Virus record (IMG/VR): IMGVR_UViG_3300034073_002022 | Location: 1 to 20,193 of that record | Source: a virus | Direction: 5' to 3' (one strand) | DNA: 20,193 nucleotides | Part shown: positions 20,158-20,193 of the stretch, in pieces | How the letters are laid out: each line of letters opens with the position of its first letter | Numbering within the stretch: the first letter of the stretch is position 1 | Made by a program: the position numbers and the translations under genes | Notes under the pieces: generated by a model | What the model was told of the DNA's origin: nothing | Databases searched by the model: none | What the model saw: only the letters and a program-made list of their open reading frames with translations

Positions 20158-20193
20158 AGGCTCGCAGGAAATCTTCGGTGTTGATCGGGCACT
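20147..20193 (-). CDS. Possible C-terminal end of an upstream gene
   Basis: One frame reads CPINTEDFLRAYNL and stops at TGA 16 bases before the small terminase start. It is too short to identify, and only the position and plausible residue mix support it. Confidence 0.3.
   Translation of the reverse strand, partial: CPINTEDFLRAYNL

Noticed and set aside
1-20193. CRISPR arrays, tRNAs, insertion sequences and integration sites
   Set aside because: No spaced direct repeats, cloverleaf sequences, transposase motifs or attachment-site repeats were seen in the window.

Overview
This window is the late (virion assembly) half of a tailed double-stranded DNA phage or prophage. Every convincing gene reads on the minus strand, so transcription runs from about 20193 down to 1. 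The order is the lambda-like siphovirus one: small and large terminase, head-tail connector, portal, ClpP-type prohead protease with nested scaffold, major capsid, head-tail joining genes, small tail proteins, a frameshifting tail chaperone, tape measure, tail-tip and fibre genes. The left edge cuts the last fibre gene. No integrase, repressor, replication gene or tRNA is visible, so prophage and free phage cannot be told apart. The host is probably a Gram-negative bacterium of the Verrucomicrobiota type. That is inference from the Asn/Thr/Gly-rich tail repeats (LTNFP, RTNG), not proof.

Layout from right to left. 20193-17794: end of an unknown gene, then the two terminase genes. 17793-16676: an AT-rich intergenic stretch with a promoter and a 21-bp palindrome, then four small genes of unknown function that separate terminase from the head genes like a moron cassette. 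16649-12525: gpW-position connector, portal, protease/scaffold, capsid, then a strong terminator. 12443-9742: a 594-residue glycosyltransferase-like protein inserted in the head operon, a connector, a probable tail terminator and a doubtful small gene. 9715-8932: two small proteins in the tail-tube position, then a second strong terminator. 8847-5776: tail chaperone with a -1 frameshift site, an unknown basic protein, and a 562-residue tape measure. 5776-1: nine tightly coupled tail-tip, fibre and possible lysis genes, including one with a Sec signal peptide and YadA-like head repeats.

The most striking feature is a hexamer. TTGACA occurs ten times on the coding strand, and I found none on the other strand. 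All ten copies lie 13 to 17 bases before an ATG. Seven precede genes that are not tightly coupled to the gene before them, and mostly lack a good Shine-Dalgarno. Three precede in-frame ATGs inside the protease gene, including the expected scaffold start and the start of the ClpP-like domain. The spacing leaves no room for a -10 box before the start codon, so it looks like a translation-initiation element or another start-linked signal rather than an ordinary promoter.
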